Below are positions 7,017 to 15,301 of a stretch of 64,000 bases of DNA, piece by piece. Origin of the DNA: Limnohabitans sp. TEGF004 (GTDB lineage Bacteria; Pseudomonadota; Gammaproteobacteria; Burkholderiales; Burkholderiaceae_C); NCBI RefSeq assembly GCF_027924965.1, contig NZ_AP027056.1, positions 2,046,001 to 2,110,000 of the forward strand. Reading direction: 5' to 3'. The notes under the pieces were generated by a model. It did no database searches. It was not told where the DNA came from and saw only the letters and a program-made list of their open reading frames with translations. How positions within the stretch are numbered: position 1 is the first letter of the stretch; each line of letters begins with the position of its first letter. The position numbers and the translations under genes were made by a program.

Positions 7017-7975
7017 GCTTCATTCCCCGCCACGATCGACATCACGGCCATACGCACAGCAATACCAAACGTCACCTGCGACAAGATGACACTTTGCGGT
7101 CCATCGACCACAGCAGATTCAATCTCCACACCACGGTTGATGGGACCGGGGTGCATCACGATGGCATCGGGCTTAGCCAGTTGCAACTTCTCTTGCGTGA
7201 GGCCAAACGATTTGAAATATTCTTGGCTCGATGGCAACAGTGCGCCGCTCATGCGTTCGTTTTGCAAGCGCAACATGATGACCACGTCGCAACCCTTGAT
7301 GCCTTCTTCGAGGTTGTTGAACACCTTCACACCCATGGCCGACAAGTCGCTGGGCACCAATGTCTTGGGGCCCACCACGCGCACTTCGGCACAGCCGAGT
7401 GTGGTGAGGGCGTGAATGTCAGAGCGCGCCACACGTGAGTGCAACACATCGCCCACGATGGCTACCGTGAGGTTGGCAAAGTCACCTTTGTAATGACGGA
7501 TGGTGTACATGTCCAGCAAACCCTGCGTGGGGTGTGCATGACGGCCGTCACCAGCGTTGACCACGTGCACATGGGGCGCGACGTGTTCGGCAATCAGGTA
7601 AGGCGCACCCGACTCGCTGTGGCGCACCACAAAAATGTCGGCAGCCATCGCGCTCAGGTTGGCGATGGTGTCGAGCAACGACTCGCCTTTGGCTGCGGAT
7701 GAACGCGCGATGTCCAGGTTGAACACGTCTGCCGACAAACGCGTGGCTGCGATCTCGAACGTGGTGCGTGTGCGTGTGCTGTTCTCGAAGAACAAGTTGA
7801 ACACGCTCTTGCCACGCAAGAGTGGCACCTTCTTCACTTCGCGGTCGTTGACCGAGACGAAGTTGGCTGCGGTGTCGAGGATGTGCGTCAAGATATTGCG
7901 CGACAAACCTTCAGTGGAGAGCAGGTGAATCAGCTCGCCGTTTTTGTTGAGTTGGGGGTTGCGTTTGTAAAGCAC
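7013..7975 (-). CDS. pyrB: Aspartate carbamoyltransferase catalytic chain
   Basis: Encodes 320 residues. It condenses carbamoyl phosphate and aspartate, the first committed step of pyrimidine synthesis. Signatures: carbamoyl-phosphate loop [10 protein letters not shown] (STRTRT at 66-71), [14 protein letters not shown], and the C-terminal [13 protein letters not shown]. No pyrI-type regulatory chain gene is nearby; instead it overlaps the degenerate dihydroorotase gene by 4 bp (ATGA), as in Pseudomonas-type class A ATCases. pyrR ends 6 bp upstream. Confidence 0.97.
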   Translation of the reverse strand: MLYKRNPQLNKNGELIHLLSTEGLSRNILTHILDTAANFVSVNDREVKKVPLLRGKSVFNLFFENSTRTRTTFEIAATRLSADVFNLDIARSSAAKGESLLDTIANLSAMAADIFVVRHSESGAPYLIAEHVAPHVHVVNAGDGRHAHPTQGLLDMYTIRHYKGDFANLTVAIVGDVLHSRVARSDIHALTTLGCAEVRVVGPKTLVPSDLSAMGVKVFNNLEEGIKGCDVVIMLRLQNERMSGALLPSSQEYFKSFGLTQEKLQLAKPDAIVMHPGPINRGVEIESAVVDGPQSVILSQVTFGIAVRMAVMSIVAGNEA

Positions 7976-7981
7976 TTGGAA

Positions 7982-8485
7982 TCAGCCCTTCACTGAAAAA
8001 TTAAATTGGCCGTTGTCATCTTTGGTCAGCGCCAGCGATTGGGTGGCAGGCAGTGCCACACGCGCAGCGGCGTAGTCGGCCTGAATGGGCAACTCGCGGC
8101 CACCGCGGTCCACCAACACGGCCAACTGCACATTGGCAGGACGGCCGTAATCGAACAACTCGTTGAGCACCGCGCGGATGGTGCGGCCGGTGTAGAGCAC
8201 ATCGTCGAGCACGATGAGGTGTGCACCGTTCACTTCAAACGGCAGTTTGGTTTGGCCACCGTCGGCCAAGCCGCGTTGCGCAAAGTCGTCGCGGTGCATG
8301 GCGGATGAAATGCTGCCGGCCTCACCTTCGAGATTCAAATCTTTTTGCAAGCGCGCCGCCAACCAAGCACCACCCGATGTGATGCCCACCAAACGTGTGG
8401 TGGGCGTGAGCATGCTGCGTACACCTTTGAGCAGCTCTTTGTACAAGCTCTCCGCATCCAGCATGAGGTTTCCGTGGGTACTCAT
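7982..8485 (-). CDS. pyrR: PyrR-like uracil phosphoribosyltransferase / pyr regulator
   Basis: Encodes 167 residues from the ATG at 8485, whose ATGA overlaps the yqgF stop. The PRPP-binding motif is IVLDDVLYTGRTIRA (residues ~91-105). The flexible-loop region SAMHRDDFAQRG and the VDRGGRELPIQADYAA block are characteristic of PyrR rather than of Upp. In Gram-positive bacteria PyrR is an RNA-binding attenuator; in proteobacteria its regulatory role is less certain, and I see no obvious attenuator in the short spaces of this operon. It probably makes UMP from uracil and PRPP and may sense nucleotides for the pyrB genes that follow. Confidence 0.92.
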   Translation of the reverse strand: MSTHGNLMLDAESLYKELLKGVRSMLTPTTRLVGITSGGAWLAARLQKDLNLEGEAGSISSAMHRDDFAQRGLADGGQTKLPFEVNGAHLIVLDDVLYTGRTIRAVLNELFDYGRPANVQLAVLVDRGGRELPIQADYAAARVALPATQSLALTKDDNGQFNFSVKG

Positions 8486-8940
8486 AAGTTCTCTCGAAAA
8501 AATTGATTGAGGATGATGCAAGCCGATGCAGCGTCAGCATCTTTGGCGCCTTGGGCTTTTGCTTCGGTGGTGCTGTAACGCTCGTCCACTTCAAACACAG
8601 GCAGGTTGAAGCGACCGTTGAGTTGGCGTGCAAATTTTTTGGCCTTGGCCGTGTTCTCGTGCGCCGCACCGTCTGGGTGATATGGCACACCCACCACCAG
8701 TGCGTCGGGCTGCCACTCGGCAATGCGTTTGGTGATAAGGGCCCAACGGGCATCGCCTTCGGCATTGACCGTGGCTTGCGGTTGGGCTTCACGCAACATG
8801 CGGCTGCCATAGGCCACGCCGGTGCGTTTGACACCGAAGTCAAACGCGAGGAAAGATTGAAAGTGCGCTGGTACAGCTGGCTTTGGTGCAGAGACCAAAG
8901 GTGCTGCCGCTTGTGTGGTCACATCAAGCGCCGTGCTCAT
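8482..8940 (-). CDS. yqgF: Putative pre-16S rRNA nuclease YqgF/RuvX
   Basis: Encodes 152 residues from MSTALDV (8940), where ATGA overlaps the yqgE stop. The RNase H-like fold starts at FLAFDFGVKRTGVAYGS, with the first catalytic Asp in FDFG. It continues with ALVVGVPYHPDGAAHENT and ends with VDERYSTTEAKAQG and DAASACIILNQFF. These match the YqgF family, which trims the 5' end of 16S rRNA. The N-terminal ~35 residues (Ala/Pro/Thr-rich) are an unstructured extension beyond the family core. Pairing with yqgE upstream is the usual arrangement. Confidence 0.93.
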   Translation of the reverse strand: MSTALDVTTQAAAPLVSAPKPAVPAHFQSFLAFDFGVKRTGVAYGSRMLREAQPQATVNAEGDARWALITKRIAEWQPDALVVGVPYHPDGAAHENTAKAKKFARQLNGRFNLPVFEVDERYSTTEAKAQGAKDADAASACIILNQFFRENL

Positions 8941-9656
8941 GAGTGCCCCACTTCGTTGGACAACATCCAAGGCTCGAGGCCCAGCAGCTTCATGGCACGT
9001 GCGTAGCGCTGCTCCACGGGTGTGTCAAAAATCACCGCCATGTCGGCGCCCACAGTCAGCCAACTGTTTTCAGCCAACTCCGACTCCAGCTGACCTTCAC
9101 CCCAAGCTGAATAGCCCAGAGAAATCAGCACGCGTTTGGGGCCAGCGCCAATCGACAAAGCTTCGAGCACGTCTTTGGAAGTGGTCATCTCCAGGCCATC
9201 GAGGATGGTCATGGTGGAGGCGTAGACAGATGCTTTGTCGCTCACGGCGCTCAAAGCTGCGGCTTCTTGGGCGGCTTCGGTGGCAGCTTTATTTGCCTCT
9301 TGTTGCGTAGCCTCTGGAGCGGTGGCTGGTGGCGTCACCGCCACAGCCTCGCTTACTTGCTCCACCTCATGACTCCATAAGGCATCGTGCAACACAAAGC
9401 CGCGTTCGGTATGCACGGGGCCACCTTGCAACACAGGGGCATTCATCAGGTCTTGGCGATGCAAAGGCAGGTCGACTTTTTCAAACAACTCTTTCATCGA
9501 CAACTCGCCAGGTTTGTTGATGACCAATCCCATCGCCCCGCGTTCGCTGTGCTCGCACACATAGACCACACTTTTGGCAAAAATCTCATCCTCCAAACTG
9601 GGCATTGCAATCAAAAAATGATGCGTCAGGTTGATGGAGAGAGAATCAGCGGTCAT
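8937..9656 (-). CDS. yqgE: YqgE/AlgH family protein (UPF0301) with Ala-rich insertion
   Basis: Encodes 239 residues, about 50 longer than usual AlgH proteins (~185-190). The core is clear: LTHHFLIAMPSLEDEIFAKSVVYVCEHSERGAMGLVINKP at the N-terminus and LISLGYSAWGEGQLESELAENSWLTV near the C-terminus. Between residues ~95 and ~145 lies an extra low-complexity run of Ala, Thr, Pro, Glu and Gln. The biochemical function of the family is unsettled; it is almost always linked to yqgF. It is first in the minus-strand pyr operon and divergent from the photolyase gene, so the operon promoter should lie in 9657-9678 or overlap the photolyase start. Confidence 0.93.
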   Translation of the reverse strand: MTADSLSINLTHHFLIAMPSLEDEIFAKSVVYVCEHSERGAMGLVINKPGELSMKELFEKVDLPLHRQDLMNAPVLQGGPVHTERGFVLHDALWSHEVEQVSEAVAVTPPATAPEATQQEANKAATEAAQEAAALSAVSDKASVYASTMTILDGLEMTTSKDVLEALSIGAGPKRVLISLGYSAWGEGQLESELAENSWLTVGADMAVIFDTPVEQRYARAMKLLGLEPWMLSNEVGHS

Positions 9657-9678
9657 ATGCCAATTTTAAAGGGTGAAC

Positions 9679-11166
9679 ATGCCTAAGCTCTCGCCTCATT
9701 CACCTCACGTCGACAAAGGTCTGATGTGGTTTCGACGCGACCTGCGCGCCTTTGACAACGCAGCGCTGTTTCACGCGCTCAAAAGCTGCAAGCAAGTGCA
9801 TTGCGTGTTCGTGTTTGACAAGGCTATTTTGGACAGCCTGCCCCGCGCAGACCGCCGCGTGGAGTTCATCCGCGAGTCACTGGTGGCGCTGGACGCCGAG
9901 CTGCACGCCGTGGCAGGCCAAGCCGGTGCGGGCCTGATCGTGCGCCACGCCGTAGCGGCTGACGAAGTGCCACGCCTCGCCCACGAACTGGGCGTGCAAG
10001 AGGTGTTTGCCAACCACGACGACGAGCCAGATGCATTGACCCGCGATGCCCAAGTGCGTGGCGGCTTAGCCAACTTTGGTATTGGTTTTCAAACCTTCAA
10101 AGACCATGTGATTTTTGAGCGCAGCGAGGTGCTGACCCAAATGGGCAAGCCCTACGGCGTGTTCACGCCCTACAAAAACGCATGGCTGCAAAAGGTGAAC
10201 GACTTTTATTTGAAGTCCTACCCCGTGGGCAAATACATCAAAGCCTTGGCAGCGCGGCCCAAGGCCTACCAAGTGCCCGTGCCTAGCTTGGCCGACATTG
10301 GCTTTGAAGCCACCAACCTCAGCAGCCTCCACGTGCCCACCGGCAGTCCCGGCGGCTTGGCCCTGTTTGAAGATTTCTTTGACCGCATGGACAAGTACGA
10401 CGAAACCCGTAACTTCCCCGCCATCAAAGGCCCCAGCTACTTGGGCGTGCATTTGCGCTTTGGCACGGTGTCGATTCGCCAACTGGCATCCACCGCCTAC
10501 AAGCGCATGTTGGTGGGCTCAACCGGTGCAGAAATTTGGCTGTCGGAGCTGGTGTGGCGCGATTTTTATCACCAAATCTTGCACCACCACCCGCGTGTGG
10601 TGAAGGGCGCCTTCAAGCCCGAATACAACGACATCAAATGGGACCACCACAAACATGCCAAAGAGCTGTTTGCCGCCTGGTGCGAAGGCCGCACAGGCTA
10701 CCCGCTGGTGGACGCAGCGATGGCGCAAATCAACCAAACCGGCTACATGCACAACCGCCTGCGCATGGTGGTGGCCAGCTTCTTAACCAAAGACCTTGGC
10801 ATTGATTGGCGCTGGGGCGAGCGCTACTTTGCCGAGCACCTGAATGACTTTGACCTCGCTGCCAACAACGGCGGCTGGCAGTGGGCCAGCTCCAGCGGCT
10901 GCGATGCACAGCCCTACTTCCGCATCTTCAACCCCACCAACCAAAGCGAAAAGTTTGACCCCGAAGGTAAGTTCATTCGCCGCTATGTGCCCGCGCTGGC
11001 GAAGCTCAACAACAAAGCCATCCACGCGCCGTGGTTGGCCAAACCTTTGGAATTAGAAGAAGCGGGGTTGGTGCTGGGGCGCGATTACCCAAGGCCCATC
11101 GTCGATCACGCCGAGGCGCGTGCGCACACGCTGGAGCGGTATGCAGTCGTGAAAAAGGTGAAATAA
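9679..11166 (+). CDS. phr: Deoxyribodipyrimidine photo-lyase (CPD class I)
   Basis: Encodes 495 residues. The enzyme uses blue light and FADH- to split cyclobutane pyrimidine dimers. The antenna-binding N-domain begins with GLMWFRRDLRAFDNAALFHA. The FAD domain has the helix AEIWLSELVWRDFYHQIL, MHNRLRMVVASFL and the hallmark WQWASSSGCDAQPYFRIFNP followed by FIRRYVP. The ATG at 9679 is preferred over an in-frame GTG at 9673 because the AAAGGG at 9668-9673 is then a correctly spaced ribosome-binding site. It stands alone, divergent from yqgE and convergent with the next gene. Confidence 0.95.
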   Translation: MPKLSPHSPHVDKGLMWFRRDLRAFDNAALFHALKSCKQVHCVFVFDKAILDSLPRADRRVEFIRESLVALDAELHAVAGQAGAGLIVRHAVAADEVPRLAHELGVQEVFANHDDEPDALTRDAQVRGGLANFGIGFQTFKDHVIFERSEVLTQMGKPYGVFTPYKNAWLQKVNDFYLKSYPVGKYIKALAARPKAYQVPVPSLADIGFEATNLSSLHVPTGSPGGLALFEDFFDRMDKYDETRNFPAIKGPSYLGVHLRFGTVSIRQLASTAYKRMLVGSTGAEIWLSELVWRDFYHQILHHHPRVVKGAFKPEYNDIKWDHHKHAKELFAAWCEGRTGYPLVDAAMAQINQTGYMHNRLRMVVASFLTKDLGIDWRWGERYFAEHLNDFDLAANNGGWQWASSSGCDAQPYFRIFNPTNQSEKFDPEGKFIRRYVPALAKLNNKAIHAPWLAKPLELEEAGLVLGRDYPRPIVDHAEARAHTLERYAVVKKVK

Positions 11167-11174
11167 GGAGCGAA

Positions 11175-11257
11175 GCAGGAGATCAAAGGCTAATCGCCCC
11201 GACAGCGCGTAAGCGCTGTCACTCTCTTTAGTCGCAGTAGATCAAAGCCTATTCGCC
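11175..11257. repeat. Pair of 24-bp direct repeats around a hairpin
   Basis: 11175-11198 and 11234-11257 match at 21 of 24 positions; both share AGATCAAAG followed by CTA and TCGCC. They flank the hairpin at 11201-11220. The second copy runs over the stop codon of the minus-strand gene at 11249. Confidence 0.6.
11201..11229 (+). terminator. Hairpin after phr, probable terminator
   Basis: Perfect 8-bp stem GACAGCGC / GCGCTGTC with loop GTAA at 11201-11220, followed by ACTCTCTTT, a weak T-tract. It lies between the convergent phr and the gene ending at 11249. Confidence 0.6.
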
Positions 11258-11896
11258 TTTGAGGGCTGCCAATACTTGCGGCTGCGGCTCGCGCATGCTG
11301 CCCACTGCAAAGTGCTGCAGCAAGCGGCTCACTTCTTGGGCGCCGCTCAGGCTGGTTTTGATGTCGTCGGCCACGCGCTTGGCACGCAGGCGGGCCAGTT
11401 GCACCGCCAATGAATCGGCCACTTGTTGCACCGCCGTCAGCTGCACATCTTGCGCGAGCTGGGCCATGGTTTGCACATCCAATTGCGCCTCGACGGGCAT
11501 GTCGGACTCAGGCGACTCAGACCAATCATTGAGGAGGCTGACCAAGCGCTGCGAAATCACATCGGCCTGCTCTAAAAAAAGCAGATGGTTGATGACTTGC
11601 AAGCTGTCTTCGATGGGTTTGTCGTGCTCGTTGAACTGCTCGCGCAGCTGCAAGCCGCTGAGCACTTGCGAGGTGGCGCTGGCCTCGGGCTCTTCAATGC
11701 TTCGATTGGGCGCTAAACGCAAGCCTTCAAAAAAATGGGTGGCCAGCGACCAAAAAGTGCGCCAGCCGGGCATGGTCTCAGCGTCTAGCTGACGCTGACA
11801 CAGCAGCTCCAACTGTCTGGCCGCATGCGTATCCACCGCTGGGCGCTGGCGCAGCAAGGCCAACACATGGCTTTCAAACTGCGCACGAACGTCCAT
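11249..11896 (-). CDS. Uncharacterised helical protein, possibly FimL/ChpA-N-like
   Basis: Encodes 215 residues, predominantly helical, acidic, without signal peptide or membrane segment, so cytoplasmic. The block MPGWRTFWSLATHFFEGLRL near residues 42-61 reminds me of the N-terminal, phosphotransfer-like part of ChpA/PilL and of FimL, which is a stand-alone relative of it; this is from memory and weak. Its start lies 5 bp after the rubredoxin stop on the same strand. In other Burkholderiales rubredoxin precedes the pilG-pilH-pilI-pilJ-pilL twitching genes, which would fit a remnant or relative of that system, but none of those genes is present here. No specific function can be assigned. Confidence 0.7.
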   Translation of the reverse strand: MDVRAQFESHVLALLRQRPAVDTHAARQLELLCQRQLDAETMPGWRTFWSLATHFFEGLRLAPNRSIEEPEASATSQVLSGLQLREQFNEHDKPIEDSLQVINHLLFLEQADVISQRLVSLLNDWSESPESDMPVEAQLDVQTMAQLAQDVQLTAVQQVADSLAVQLARLRAKRVADDIKTSLSGAQEVSRLLQHFAVGSMREPQPQVLAALKGE

Positions 11897-11901
11897 GGTG
11901 A

Positions 11902-12069
11902 TTAGATTTGCACCATTTCAAAATCTTCTTTGCGTGCGCCGCATTCTGGACAGGTCCAGTTCATGGGCACATCGGCCCACGCGGTGCCAGCAGCAATGCC
12001 GTGTTCGGGTGCACCAGCCTCTTCGTCATAAATCCATCCACAAATCAGACACATCCAGGTATTAGCCAC
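11902..12069 (-). CDS. Rubredoxin
   Basis: Encodes 55 residues from the GTG at 12069, which gives the normal rubredoxin length; a longer frame reaching 12105 would add a non-homologous head. The iron is bound by four cysteines in MCLICGWIYDE and TCPECGARKEDF, with the typical aromatic and acidic residues between (TAWADVPMNW). It is a small cytoplasmic one-electron carrier. The gene is divergent from the ThiD-like kinase gene and 5 bp ahead of the hypothetical gene ending at 11249; the two probably form one transcript. Confidence 0.92.
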   Translation of the reverse strand: MANTWMCLICGWIYDEEAGAPEHGIAAGTAWADVPMNWTCPECGARKEDFEMVQI

Positions 12070-12120
12070 AGTATTTCTTTCGTCAACGCATAGAATGAAA
12101 AGCATTGTATCGACCCACTC

Positions 12121-13053
12121 ATGGCGCCAGAAAACACCCCTCTCTCCACCGAAATTGCCTTGTCTGACGAGACCAGCGGCGCGCCCCCGTGCGTGCTGGT
12201 GTTCAACGCCAACGACCCAAGCGGTGCAGGTGGCTTGTCAGCTGACGTTTTAGCTGCCGGTTCTGTGGGCGCCCACGCGCTGCCCGTGGTGACGGGCGCC
12301 TACATGCGCGACACGGCTGAAATTTTTGACCACATCGCCTTTGACGACGACGCCGTGGCCGAACAAGCCCGCAGCGTGCTGGAAGACATGAGCGTGCAAA
12401 TCATCAAAGTAGGTTTTTGCGGCAACCCAGACAACCTGAGCGTGATTGCCGAAATCAGCACTGACTACGCCGAAGTACCCGTCATTGCTTATATGCCCAA
12501 CCTCTCGTGGTGGGAAGACGAAAAGATTGACGCTTACTTAGACGCCTTTCGCGAACTCATACTGCCCCAAACCACCGTGCTGGTGGGCAACCACAACACC
12601 TTGTGGCGCTGGCTGTTGCCCGACTGGAGCAACGAAAAAAGCCCCAGCCCACGTGACATTGCACGCGCCGCCGCCGAAGTGGGCGTGCCCTATGTGTTGG
12701 TGACGGGCATCAACCATCCCGACCAACACATTGAAAACGCTTTGGCCACCGCCCACACCGTGATGGTGAGCGAACGCTTTGAACGCTTTGACGCCATGTT
12801 CTCTGGCGCGGGCGACACCCTCAGCATCACACTGGCTGCCGTACTGGCTGCAGGCACCGACCTAGAGCTGGCCACCCGCGAAGCGCTGAACTACCTCGAC
12901 CAAAGCCTCAACAGTGGCTTTCGCCCAGGCATGGGCCACATCGTGCCCGACCGCATGTTTTGGGCCGAAGAAGACACCGAAGACGAAGACACCGACGGCC
13001 TGCCAGCCACGGCAGAAGACTTCTCGCTGCCGCGCCACGAAACCAAACATTGA
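12121..13053 (+). CDS. thiD: ThiD-like hydroxymethylpyrimidine (phosphate) kinase
   Basis: Encodes 310 residues of the ribokinase/PfkB fold. The start of the fold, FNANDPSGAGGLSADVLAAG, corresponds to the ThiD substrate loop; the C-terminal nucleotide/anion-hole motif is FSGAGDTLSITLAAV with GAGD in place of the GTGC usual in ThiD. The last ~30 residues are very acidic (EEDTEDEDTDG) and extend past the family core. Expected to phosphorylate HMP for thiamine synthesis, although the GAGD variant leaves another small-molecule kinase role possible. No Shine-Dalgarno is evident before the ATG. hemL starts 13 bp downstream. Confidence 0.8.
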   Translation: MAPENTPLSTEIALSDETSGAPPCVLVFNANDPSGAGGLSADVLAAGSVGAHALPVVTGAYMRDTAEIFDHIAFDDDAVAEQARSVLEDMSVQIIKVGFCGNPDNLSVIAEISTDYAEVPVIAYMPNLSWWEDEKIDAYLDAFRELILPQTTVLVGNHNTLWRWLLPDWSNEKSPSPRDIARAAAEVGVPYVLVTGINHPDQHIENALATAHTVMVSERFERFDAMFSGAGDTLSITLAAVLAAGTDLELATREALNYLDQSLNSGFRPGMGHIVPDRMFWAEEDTEDEDTDGLPATAEDFSLPRHETKH

Positions 13054-13066
13054 ATCCTAAAAAACC

Positions 13067-14362
13067 ATGACCGATTTGAACCAAACCCTGTTTGACCGTG
13101 CTGCCAAAGTCATCCCCGGCGGCGTGAACTCGCCCGTGCGCGCGTTTCGCGCCGTGGGCGGCACACCCCGCTTTGTGCAACGCGCACAAGGCGCTTACTT
13201 TTGGGATGCCAACGGCCAAAAGTACATCGACTACATCGGCTCTTGGGGCCCCATGATTTTGGGCCACGGCAACCCAGTGGTGTTGGAAGCCGTGCAAAAA
13301 GCTGCCTTGGATGGCTTCTCATTCGGCGCGCCCACCGAGCGCGAGATTGAACTGGCCGAAGAAATTTTGAAGCATGTGCCTTCTATGGAAATGGTGCGCT
13401 TGGTCAGCTCGGGCACCGAAGCCGGCATGAGCGCTTTGCGCTTGGCACGTGGCGCGACGGGCCGCAATAAGTTCATCAAGTTTGAAGGTTGCTACCACGG
13501 CCATTGCGATGCTTTGTTGGTCAAAGCAGGTTCAGGCCTCGCCACGTTTGGTAACCCCACCAGCGCAGGCGTGCCGCCCGAAGTGGTGCGCGACACACTG
13601 GTGCTTGAGTACAACAACATCGCCCAACTCGAAGAAGCATTTGCGCTGCACGGCAAAGAACTGGCCTGCGTGATGATTGAACCCATCGCCGGCAATATGA
13701 ACTTTGTGCGTGCATCAGTCCCATTTATGAAACGCTGCCGCGAGCTGTGCACCGAGTACGGCGCACTGTTTGTGTTTGACGAAGTGATGACCGGTTTCCG
13801 CGTCGCGTTGGGCAGCGCCCAAAGCGTGTACGCCAAACTCATTCCCGGCTTCAAGCCCGACGTGACCGTGCTGGGCAAAGTCATTGGCGGCGGCATGCCG
13901 TTGGCCGCGTTTGGTGGCCCGCGCGCCATCATGCAGCAGCTGGCACCTACTGGCCCTGTGTACCAAGCTGGCACTCTTAGCGGCAACCCTGTGGCCACTG
14001 CGTGCGGCCTGGCCACCTTGCGCGAAATTGCCAAGCCTGGTTTTTATGAAGCATTGGGTGCGCGCACACAAAGCTTGGTCAACGGCCTCACCGCCGCAGC
14101 GGCCAAAGCAGGCGTGCCATTCAGCGGAGACAGCCAAGGCGGCATGTTTGGCTTCTTCTTGTTGCCCGAATTGCCACAAAACTACGCCAAGGTCATGACC
14201 AGCGACAGCCCCAAATTCAACAAGCTCTTCCACGGCTTGCTTGACCGTGGCGTGTACATCGCGCCTGCTTTGTACGAAGCAGGCTTTGTGAGCGCAGCAC
14301 ACACTGAAGCTGATATTGCACAAACTGTGGCCGTAGCCGCTGAAGTGTTTGCACAGCTATGA
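13067..14362 (+). CDS. hemL: Glutamate-1-semialdehyde 2,1-aminomutase
   Basis: Encodes 431 residues. It makes 5-aminolevulinate from glutamate-1-semialdehyde, feeding heme synthesis with the hemCDXY genes further along. It is a class III PLP aminotransferase: [17 protein letters not shown] at the N-terminus, [16 protein letters not shown], cofactor region [10 protein letters not shown], and the PLP-lysine in [19 protein letters not shown]. Length matches the family. It overlaps the next gene by 4 bp (ATGA). Confidence 0.97.
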   Translation: MTDLNQTLFDRAAKVIPGGVNSPVRAFRAVGGTPRFVQRAQGAYFWDANGQKYIDYIGSWGPMILGHGNPVVLEAVQKAALDGFSFGAPTEREIELAEEILKHVPSMEMVRLVSSGTEAGMSALRLARGATGRNKFIKFEGCYHGHCDALLVKAGSGLATFGNPTSAGVPPEVVRDTLVLEYNNIAQLEEAFALHGKELACVMIEPIAGNMNFVRASVPFMKRCRELCTEYGALFVFDEVMTGFRVALGSAQSVYAKLIPGFKPDVTVLGKVIGGGMPLAAFGGPRAIMQQLAPTGPVYQAGTLSGNPVATACGLATLREIAKPGFYEALGARTQSLVNGLTAAAAKAGVPFSGDSQGGMFGFFLLPELPQNYAKVMTSDSPKFNKLFHGLLDRGVYIAPALYEAGFVSAAHTEADIAQTVAVAAEVFAQL

Positions 14363-14805
14363 AAAAACTTTTGCTCGCCTTAGTCGTTGTGGCCGCTGCG
14401 CCTGCAGCGCTGGCTGACATTTGGATCAACCCAGGTTTTTATTCGCACCATTTCGACAAATCAAAAAACCTGAACAACAGCAACACGGGCTTTGGCGTAG
14501 AGGCCACCATCAGCAGCACTTACTCACTCACAGCGGGTGTATTTGAAAACAGCAACCGCGCCACCTCGCATTACGTGGGTGCGTATGTCATGCCATTCAA
14601 AGTCGGTGCGCTCAAAGCAGGCGCTGCAGTAGGAGCCTTTGATGGCTATCCCAAAATGCGCAACGGTGGCTGGTTTCCAGCAGTGGTGCCCACCATGGCC
14701 ATCGAAGGTCGACGCGTCGGCTTGAACATCAGCTTGATTCCCAAAGTCAGCGACAACGTCAACAGCGCTATTGCCTTTCAACTCAAATTCAACATCGCGC
14801 CGTAA
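14359..14805 (+). CDS. Secreted beta-rich (outer-membrane-like) protein
   Basis: Encodes 148 residues. A clear signal peptide ([19 protein letters not shown], cut before DIWINPG) is followed by alternating hydrophobic/polar strands such as [21 protein letters not shown] and [22 protein letters not shown], ending in a strand with a hydrophobic pattern ([11 protein letters not shown]). This looks like a small PagP-size outer-membrane barrel or related periplasmic lipid protein; no catalytic motif is certain. It is translationally coupled to hemL by a 4-bp overlap, though a functional link to heme is not evident. Confidence 0.75.
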   Translation: MKKLLLALVVVAAAPAALADIWINPGFYSHHFDKSKNLNNSNTGFGVEATISSTYSLTAGVFENSNRATSHYVGAYVMPFKVGALKAGAAVGAFDGYPKMRNGGWFPAVVPTMAIEGRRVGLNISLIPKVSDNVNSAIAFQLKFNIAP

Positions 14806-14856
14806 GGCGTTTTCTTCTCTCGTCCTTCCCGGGCGCATTTCCCCACAAGGACTTTC

Positions 14857-15210
14857 ATGAAAAAAACATTCCAGCTCCAAGTCGAAGGCAAACACCCAGA
14901 GCGTTTGCTTGAAGCCATCAAGCACGACATTCGCAAATACCTCAAGCGAGAGCGCCGTCGCGATGTACCCGAAGGCGCAGACTTCTGGGACTTCGATTGC
15001 AAATTTGGCTTGACCGAAGAAGCCGCCGAAGTGGTGCACTTGGCCAACGTCATCACCTGCATCGACAACGCTGTGGCGAATCAAGCCACGCAGTTTTATG
15101 TGGAGCTGCTGGCCAAGCCTGGCGTGCGCACCAAGCGCCCTGCCAGCGAAGCGCTGGAACATCAAGAGCGCCACGCCTTTGACGGCTTGGATGATGACAA
15201 CAACGATTGA
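14857..15210 (+). CDS. Conserved cytoplasmic protein, DUF6172-like
   Basis: Encodes 117 residues. A good ribosome-binding site (AAGGA) stands 7-8 bp before the ATG. The sequence is charged and compact: GKHPERLLEAIKHDIRKYLK, RERRRDVPEGADFWDFDC and a C-terminal acidic tail GLDDDNND. I recall this pattern as DUF6172, a conserved proteobacterial family of unknown function. No membrane or secretion signal. It is followed by a strong terminator shared with the convergent helicase gene. Confidence 0.8.
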   Translation: MKKTFQLQVEGKHPERLLEAIKHDIRKYLKRERRRDVPEGADFWDFDCKFGLTEEAAEVVHLANVITCIDNAVANQATQFYVELLAKPGVRTKRPASEALEHQERHAFDGLDDDNND

Positions 15211-15248
15211 TCATGGATGGATGCTTGCGTTGATTGGCAAGCCACCAC

Positions 15249-15279
15249 AAAAAAGCCACCTTCTCAGGTGGCTTTTTTT
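15249..15279. terminator. Bidirectional intrinsic terminator
   Basis: Stem AAAAAAGCCACC (15249-15260) / GGTGGCTTTTTT (15267-15278) with loop TTCTCA and T-runs on both strands. It serves the plus-strand gene ending at 15210 and the minus-strand helicase gene ending at 15302. Confidence 0.92.
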
Positions 15280-15301
15280 CGCTCGTTCAAAAGCTCCATG
15301 C

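Noticed and set aside
6654..7415. 253-residue plus-strand frame across the pyrC'-pyrB junction
   Set aside because: Shadow of two firmly identified minus-strand genes; no start context.
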